Shown here: one piece after another, positions 59,249 through 64,000 of the stretch
Layout of the letters: every line of letters starts with the position of its first letter
Position numbering within the stretch: position 1 is the first letter of the stretch
DNA from: UBA9926 sp038131595
Lineage (GTDB): Bacteria; Pseudomonadota; Gammaproteobacteria; Pseudomonadales; Azotimanducaceae
Reading direction: 5' to 3'
DNA: 64,000 bases
Assembly: GCA_038131595.1 (NCBI GenBank)
Contig: JAYPPR010000008.1
Coordinates: 1,426,001 to 1,490,000, forward strand
Made by a program: the position numbers and the translations under genes
The notes under the pieces: generated by a model
Seen by the model: only the letters and a program-made list of their open reading frames with translations
Databases searched by the model: none
Told to the model about the DNA's origin: nothing

Positions 59249-60319
59249 ATGGATATTGGGCTTTGTATCGCAAGTAACATTCTTGACGAGCAATACGTCA
59301 TCAGCGCCGAGGCGCTTGGCTACTCCCACGCGTGGTTCGCCGATAGCCAAATGTTGTGGTCGGACTGTTACGCGACGTTGGCGCTTGCTGCTAAGAACAC
59401 CTCAACTATTCGCTTAGGCACTGGGGTCGCTGTCTCTGGTACAAGGCCTGCTCCTGTAACGGCATCAAGCATCGCAACCATCAACGCGCTCGCTCCAGGC
59501 CGAACATTTTTGGGTGTAGGTTCAGGGAACACGGCGATGCGCGTCATGGGACTGCCACCGCAGCGGATCAAAGCATTCGATGAGTATGTGGGAACATTGA
59601 GGCCGCTGCTTCGAGGGGAGGAGGCGCTATACCGAACAAGCGCTGGCGACCGGCCTATTCAGCACATCATGCCGGATCATGGGTTTGTTTCGTTTGAGGC
59701 GCCGATTCCGATGTATGTGTCTGGGTTTGGGCCGAAGTCTCTTGCGGTGGCTGGGCGGCAAGGAGATGGGGCCGTGCTCGGCTTACCGGCCTCCGGTGCC
59801 ATGATGGAAAATACCTGGGCGATGCTTGCATCAGAGAACGACCAACTCGATCGAGAGACGTTCTATACAACTGCGCTGACCGCCATCGGGGTCTTGGAGC
59901 CTGGTGAGTCGCCAAGCTCGCCGCGCATGATCGATCAATGCGGCGCAATGGCCATGGCGTCTATCCACTATGCCTATGACCAGTTTAGGAACTTTGGTCA
60001 CCAGCCCCCTCACGCATTTGCTGACATTTGGGAGGACTACACGGCACTCCTTGCGGATTACCCAAGCGATCGTGTCCACCAGCGCATTCATATGGGACAC
60101 AATTGTTGGGTTGTGCCTGACGAACTGAAATTTCTAACGCCAGCGATCATGCAGCGAACTTGCCTGATTGGTACCCAGGATCAAGTGTTAGAGCGCCTGC
60201 ACGAGCTGCATCAAGCGGGCCTTAATCAAGTGATGAATCTGCCAAATTTTGATACCCGCTTTGAGGTGCTGAAAGACATAGCAGCGCGCATTATTCAGCC
60301 CATCAATAGCTGGCGATGA
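59249..60319 (+). CDS. Luciferase-like (LLM) flavin-dependent oxidoreductase
   Basis: A 356-residue bacterial-luciferase-fold enzyme. The start is ATG at 59249 (MDIGLCIASN) with GAGGGGGT upstream. Typical stretches are AEALGYSHAWFADSQ, TSTIRLGTGVAVSGTRPAPV and RTFLGVGSGNTAMRVMGLPP. Enzymes of this fold use FMN or F420; the cofactor cannot be decided here. It lies 39 nt after the TrpF-like gene and 93 nt before the second Rieske gene, probably in one operon. Confidence 0.87.
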   Translation: MDIGLCIASNILDEQYVISAEALGYSHAWFADSQMLWSDCYATLALAAKNTSTIRLGTGVAVSGTRPAPVTASSIATINALAPGRTFLGVGSGNTAMRVMGLPPQRIKAFDEYVGTLRPLLRGEEALYRTSAGDRPIQHIMPDHGFVSFEAPIPMYVSGFGPKSLAVAGRQGDGAVLGLPASGAMMENTWAMLASENDQLDRETFYTTALTAIGVLEPGESPSSPRMIDQCGAMAMASIHYAYDQFRNFGHQPPHAFADIWEDYTALLADYPSDRVHQRIHMGHNCWVVPDELKFLTPAIMQRTCLIGTQDQVLERLHELHQAGLNQVMNLPNFDTRFEVLKDIAARIIQPINSWR

Positions 60320-60412
60320 TCGAATGCTACTGCGCCCGACTCAGAGTTGCTCTCGATGACGATTGGAGGCACCATCAGAAAAGAAAAGCAGGGGCACGTA
60401 CGGGAGGACGTT

Positions 60413-61765
60413 ATGTCAGAAGCCTATAAACCTTTAGACCCAGAGACCATGACTCGATCTCCGGGACTGACTTACCAAGAGCTCCTGGACCAAGATTCCA
60501 AACCAGTACCCGAGGTCCTGCGGCTCGAATCGCCCATGCACATGGGATATCGGGAATACCCCGTGACGCGTTACACCTCTCGAGAGTGGCATGAACGTGA
60601 GAAGGCATCACTCTGGAAAAAGGTATGGCAGTTCGCTTGCCGCGAAGAGGACATTCCTGATCCAGGCGATCATTATCGTTACGACATTGCGGGCATGTCG
60701 TTTCTGGTGGTTCGGACCGAGACGGGAGAGCTGAAGTGCTACCCCAACGCTTGTCTCCACCGCGGGCGCATGTTGAAGGAATTTGACGGCAACGCGAAAG
60801 AACTGCGTTGCCCGTTTCACGGCTTCTGCTGGAAGCTTGATGGCCAGCTGCAAGATATCCCAGCAGATTGGGATTTCCCGCACATTGACCAGGACACGTT
60901 CTCGTTGCCCGAAATACCCCTTGCCACTTGGGCCGGGTTTATTTTCATCAATCCTGATCAGGACTGTGCGCCCTTTGATGACTTTATTAAGGATCTAGCT
61001 TCCCAATTCGAACGCTGGAACCTAGGCGGCCTATACAAGCAATGCCATGTGGCCAAAGTCATGCCGTGTAACTGGAAGATTGCGCAGGAAGCGTTTTGCG
61101 AGGCCTATCACGTCAATGCGACGCACCCACAAGTGATGCGCAGCATTGGCGATGTGAATAGCCAAGTGGATATTTGGGAAAACTGCGCGCGAGTGATTAC
61201 GCCCGGCGCGACGCATAGCCCACTCTTGGATTCGGTAAGCAACGATGATCTGATGCGGGCAATGATGGATCTCGACCATGATGCGCCTGTTCCGCAAGTG
61301 CCAGATGGCTTCGGTCTGCGTCACTTCATGGCCGATCGAACTCGCGAGAATTTGCGGCCCATCGCTGGCGATCGCGTTGATATTTATACCGATGCAGAAT
61401 TGATGGATTCCATCGATTACACGCTGTTCCCGAATTTTCATCCCTGGGGCGCGTTTAACGGCATCGTTTACCGCTTCCGGCCCAACGGGGACGATCACCG
61501 ATCTGCAATCATGGAGTGCATCATGCTTGCCCCCTTCGAGGGAGAGCGTCCGCCGGCCGCGAAAGTGCATTGGTTAAAAGAGGATGAAAAGTTCTCAACC
61601 GTGCTTGGTTTCCTGGGCAAAGTGTTTGATCAAGACGCGTTTAATATGCCGAAAGTTCAGGCCGGACTGGAAACGACGTACCAGACCGGCATCGTTTTGT
61701 CCGGTTATCAAGAAAGCAAAGTGAGATGGTTGCATCACAAGCTAACAGAATGGGTAGGTGAGTAA
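60413..61765 (+). CDS. Rieske non-heme iron oxygenase, alpha subunit (second copy)
   Basis: A 450-residue oxygenase. I use ATG at 60413 because GGGAGGACG precedes it. The Rieske ligands are Cys114, His116 (ACLHRGRML), Cys133 and His136 (CPFHGF). The catalytic iron site has His233 and His238 in CEAYHVNATHPQ. It differs clearly from the first Rieske gene in length and in its N-terminal extension, so it is not a recent duplicate. The stop overlaps the next small gene by one base. Confidence 0.92.
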   Translation: MSEAYKPLDPETMTRSPGLTYQELLDQDSKPVPEVLRLESPMHMGYREYPVTRYTSREWHEREKASLWKKVWQFACREEDIPDPGDHYRYDIAGMSFLVVRTETGELKCYPNACLHRGRMLKEFDGNAKELRCPFHGFCWKLDGQLQDIPADWDFPHIDQDTFSLPEIPLATWAGFIFINPDQDCAPFDDFIKDLASQFERWNLGGLYKQCHVAKVMPCNWKIAQEAFCEAYHVNATHPQVMRSIGDVNSQVDIWENCARVITPGATHSPLLDSVSNDDLMRAMMDLDHDAPVPQVPDGFGLRHFMADRTRENLRPIAGDRVDIYTDAELMDSIDYTLFPNFHPWGAFNGIVYRFRPNGDDHRSAIMECIMLAPFEGERPPAAKVHWLKEDEKFSTVLGFLGKVFDQDAFNMPKVQAGLETTYQTGIVLSGYQESKVRWLHHKLTEWVGE

Positions 61766-61992
61766 TGCCGAGTATCAAGCACCCCTTTGACCCCGACTCC
61801 CTGTACCAAGTCGATGAAGATGACAACATTCGAGTCACTAACGGCAATCAGTGGGGCGTCTTCACAAAAGAAGGTGTCCATTTGAGTGGCGAAATCCGCC
61901 AGGCAGATCCCCAGCTGTGCGTGTGGGTCGGGAACAACCCAGGTCAGGAAGGGCAACTTCGGTCGCCGGCAGTATCAGCCAAGCGCTCCTGA
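61765..61992 (+). CDS. Small protein translationally coupled to the second Rieske oxygenase
   Basis: A 75-residue acidic protein beginning MPSIKHPFDPDSLYQVDEDD and containing VTNGNQWGVFTKEG and the end of a conserved-looking part CVWVGNN. I do not recognise a family. The one-base overlap with the oxygenase stop (TAATG) says it is made with it, perhaps as an accessory or recruiting subunit. The last 15 residues are low in complexity. Confidence 0.6.
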   Translation: MPSIKHPFDPDSLYQVDEDDNIRVTNGNQWGVFTKEGVHLSGEIRQADPQLCVWVGNNPGQEGQLRSPAVSAKRS

Positions 61993-62008
61993 GTCTCGGG
62001 ACGCCTCC

Positions 62009-62404
62009 ATGACCCGCTGCCTTGTAACGCTGCTCGCTTGGCGGCGAATCGGGCTGGTTGTGTGGTGCGTCAGCTTTCCTCAAGTTTCATCAGCCAATGA
62101 GCTGGATGTTCAAGCTCAATACGATGCCGCGCTGATCTGCGCGGTGTATCACCGGATGATCGCGGGTGCGCTGAAGGCGAGTGACGCCGGGGTGCTCTTC
62201 GATGATGCTGAGGTGCGCGCTGTTAATGCTTGGCGGGAGACCCAAGCGTTAGGTCGAACACTCGGAATGGACGATGAGGCGCTCCAGTGGGACTGGAGCG
62301 ATCAGCTGCAAGTGTTCAATCAGATGATCAATTTCAACTATCGGAATATCCGCCAATTGAAAGTTCGCTACCAGGATCGGTGTTCGGGTGAGAATCTGGA
62401 TTAG
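62009..62404 (+). CDS. Small secreted protein of unknown function
   Basis: A 131-residue protein. I use ATG at 62009, since a signal peptide follows (TLLAWRRIGLVVWCVSF, probable cleavage after VSSA). The mature part is helical, with two cysteines that could bond (ALICAVYHRM and YQDRCSGEN). I do not know the family. It follows the small gene by 16 nt on the same strand. Confidence 0.55.
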   Translation: MTRCLVTLLAWRRIGLVVWCVSFPQVSSANELDVQAQYDAALICAVYHRMIAGALKASDAGVLFDDAEVRAVNAWRETQALGRTLGMDDEALQWDWSDQLQVFNQMINFNYRNIRQLKVRYQDRCSGENLD

Positions 62405-62740
62405 CGCCGCCTTGACATGCAGCGTTGGCATCAAGTCATCGGCATTCGCCAGCCCGTTGAGTGACCCCTTGGAGCCTGTCTCTGATTTTCCTCTCAGCCA
62501 GGCGTGTGATTGGTAGCATCATGGTGGTTGTTCCAATGAGGGTGATCCCTTTTTTCTGCTTGCTAGCCGGTATCACCGAATGCTGGCAGGGTTTGGGAGT
62601 AAGTGGCGCGAGAGCAATAAGGATCAGCGCAGAAGGGCAGTGTTCGATTCAGTTGGACCCAGCGAGGTCCAGCTAGACGCAGCTAGGCCCAGTTAAATCC
62701 AGTTAAATTTTGAAGGAAGAGTTTTGAGGGAGTTAGGCGA
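62405..62740. other. Spacer before the thioesterase gene
   Basis: About 335 nt without a recognised gene. It carries the 10-bp repeat at 62650-62709 directly before the thioesterase leader. Confidence 0.45.
62650..62709 (+). repeat. 10-bp tandem repeat, six copies
   Basis: CAGTTGGACC, CAGCGAGGTC, CAGCTAGACG, CAGCTAGGCC, CAGTTAAATC and CAGTTAAATT in exact 10-bp register, ending 31 nt before the thioesterase start. Confidence 0.9.
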
Positions 62741-63124
62741 ATGGAAGAAGTAGAACACCCATTTGCGGACCTAATCGGCTTTCAGGTGTCTGAACGCCAT
62801 AATGGTCAGTGCGAGACGGTGCTTGAAATTGAAGACAATCATCGGAACCCCCATGGCGTGGTCCACGGCGCTGTGATTTATGCGCTAGCCGACACCGGCA
62901 TGGGTGGAGCACTGACGTCCACCCTCAGAGAGGGGCAGATCTGCTCGACCATCGAAATAAAAATCAATTACCTGCGCCCGGGCATCAAAGGCAAGCTCCG
63001 CTGTCAGACGGGCATCGTGAGCCAAGGTAAGCGCACCGCGGTCCTTGAAAGTGATGTGTTTGATGATCAGGAGCGACTGCTGGCACGGGCGATGGGCACG
63101 TTCATGATTTTGGATAACGGCTGA
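62741..63124 (+). CDS. Hotdog-fold thioesterase, PaaI type
   Basis: A 127-residue single hotdog protein. The family helix and active-site stretch is HRNPHGVVHGAVIYALADTG, followed by STIEIKINYLRPG. PaaI-type enzymes split acyl- or aryl-CoA esters, which suits the oxygenases and acyl-CoA dehydrogenase nearby. The start is ATG at 62741. Start and length match the family. Confidence 0.88.
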   Translation: MEEVEHPFADLIGFQVSERHNGQCETVLEIEDNHRNPHGVVHGAVIYALADTGMGGALTSTLREGQICSTIEIKINYLRPGIKGKLRCQTGIVSQGKRTAVLESDVFDDQERLLARAMGTFMILDNG

Positions 63125-63308
63125 GATACCGCGCTTATCAATCAACGTTACGGAGATAAAGCAATTAAAGCAGAGGTCCCTCGCATTAGCGGCCCCTTTT
63201 TTTGAATTGAGTTTGACTGATGGTTTGAACCTGGTTGGCGAGACACAACCCAGCTGACGGGATCGGTCCACCATGAGTAAGCGCTCTGGTGGGCAAATCA
63301 TGGTCGCT

Positions 63309-63331
63309 GTGCGCCGCCTTGGCAGGCGCAC
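63309..63331. other. Inverted repeat between thioesterase and selenoprotein genes
   Basis: GTGCGCC (63309-63315) pairs with GGCGCAC (63325-63331) around a 9-nt loop. It lies 58 nt beyond the stop of the minus-strand selenoprotein gene. There is no T-run. Confidence 0.4.
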
Positions 63332-63388
63332 GATGCTTATCGAGCGTCAGCTTAGGATTGAAATTCCTCGTTCGATAAATACTAGCGA

Positions 63389-63727
63389 CTAAAACTGTTG
63401 GGCAAACACCTCATCATTGAACCCAACCAAAACCGTTTGTCCGGTTTTAATCGTAGGCGCCCGAAGGTTGCCGGTGGGGCCCAGCATATTCGCTACGGCC
63501 TCGTCCGATAGCCCGCCTTTGAGGTCAAACTCAGCGATCTTCTTGCCCTTCATGGCAATCAGTTTTTTTGCGGATCCGACAACGTCTGCACAATCTCCTG
63601 CCTGAAGTTTTCGGCTAGCAGGAACAGTTTCCTTGATCTCTATATTATTGGCTTCCAAGAACTTGGATGCTTTGACACAGGTGGTTCATCCCTTACGGAA
63701 ATAATACCAAGCGACCCCTTTGGCCAT
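63389..63727 (-). CDS. ArsC/Spx-like thioredoxin-fold selenoprotein (TGA = selenocysteine)
   Basis: A 112-residue frame if the TGA at 63686-63688 is read as selenocysteine. The start is ATG at 63727 with AGAGGA upstream. The product begins MAKGVAWYYFRKG, then Sec14-Thr-Thr-Cys17, in the place where ArsC/Spx/YffB-type proteins have CxxC after the first beta strand. Later come AMKGKKIAEFDLKGGLSDEA and the cis-Pro loop NLRAPTIKTGQTVLVGFNDE. A hairpin fitting a bacterial SECIS follows the TGA. Without recoding the protein would be 13 residues long. A plain nonsense change from a Cys codon is the main alternative. Confidence 0.75.
63651..63670 (-). promoter_or_regulatory. Candidate bacterial SECIS hairpin
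   Basis: In the mRNA GC-A-UCCAA, loop GUUC, UUGGA-A-GC: seven pairs with one A/A mismatch. The loop starts 24 nt after the UGA and begins with G, as the bSECIS pattern requires. Confidence 0.65.
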
Positions 63728-63919
63728 GATGGTGTCCTCTGTTGTTACTGAGAGTGGTTACGCAATCAAAAGCCTAACAGATCGCCTGCTGGGTCAGAAG
63801 CGCCGCTTGAGGTAGCATGGAGTGCGTCAAAGAGTTCTGAGCGGCATGGGCGTTCCGGTTGCCAAGACAGGCGCATTGCCTAGAGTCCTTGTGTGACTCA
63901 ATAAGATGTCGGAGTCATT

Positions 63920-63947
63920 GCGTCGAGCCGTCTGACTCCCTCGACGC
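63920..63947. other. Inverted repeat near the right edge
   Basis: GCGTCGAG (63920-63927) pairs with CTCGACGC (63940-63947) around a 12-nt loop. No gene is recognised between 63728 and the end of the window. Confidence 0.4.
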
Positions 63948-64000
63948 GACCAAATGAGAAGCTCGCCAAGTTAAAGGGCGGTCACCTTTGTTAGCGCCCT

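Noticed and set aside
62461..62676. 71-codon frame before the thioesterase gene
   Set aside because: Its end is made of the 10-bp repeat, no ribosome site is seen and it resembles nothing known.
63273..63386. 37-codon frame opposite the end of the selenoprotein gene
   Set aside because: Very short, rich in Arg, overlaps a hairpin, and has no family resemblance.

Overview
The window looks like a chromosome segment of a gammaproteobacterium with a polar-type flagellum. The evidence is the gene order flgAMN / flgB-L / fliC-flaG-fliDST / fleQ-fleS-fleR / fliE-R-flhBA-flhF-flhG-fliA-motCD, with sigma-54 and sigma-28 promoters as in Pseudomonas and Vibrio. The oxygenase-rich accessory genes would suit a marine or aromatic-degrading lineage (Cellvibrionales or Halieaceae-like), but no marker here fixes the genus.

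Layout. 1-4.1 kb: partial hslO, a GPH sugar transporter, a DUF481-type outer-membrane protein behind a sigma-28-like promoter, and an SDR oxidoreductase. 4.1-5.7 kb (minus strand): flgN, flgM, flgA. 5.8-7.0 kb: gene-poor, closing with a terminator and the sigma-54 promoter of flgB. 7.0-21.9 kb: rod, hook, ring, filament and cap genes flgB-flgL, fliC, flaG, fliD, fliS. 21.9-32.8 kb: fliT, a PilZ protein, fleQ (no N-terminal receiver-like domain), fleS, fleR, fliE-fliJ. 33.1-48.5 kb: fliK, fliL-fliR, flhB, flhA, flhF, flhG, fliA, motC, motD. 48.9-53.0 kb: SGNH hydrolase, acyl-CoA dehydrogenase, SppA. 53.5-63.1 kb: a probable catabolic region with a cupin, two Rieske oxygenases, a cytochrome P450, a divergent NRAMP transporter, a TrpF paralogue, a luciferase-like flavin oxidoreductase, small proteins and a hotdog thioesterase. 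63.4-63.7 kb (minus): an ArsC/Spx-like gene with an in-frame TGA that reads best as selenocysteine.

How the genes work together. FleQ with sigma-54 would start the cascade and FleSR would drive the middle genes. FlgM would hold FliA until the hook is finished, and FliA would then express fliC, flgM and perhaps the DUF481 protein. Sigma-54 -24/-12 elements with correct 12-bp GG-GC spacing lie before flgB, fliD, fleS, fliK, fliL and perhaps flhF. No chemotaxis gene lies in the window.

Cautions. Reading frames are broken at very uneven density: flgA and flgC-fliS, plus fliK, carry many single-base indels although protein motifs stay intact across the breaks. The stretches fliT-fliJ, fliL-flhA and 45-55 kb are clean. 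I take the breaks mainly as poor sequence, not gene decay. A second unusual trait is a set of short degenerate tandem repeats (7, 10 and 13 bp) in purine-rich leaders between genes.
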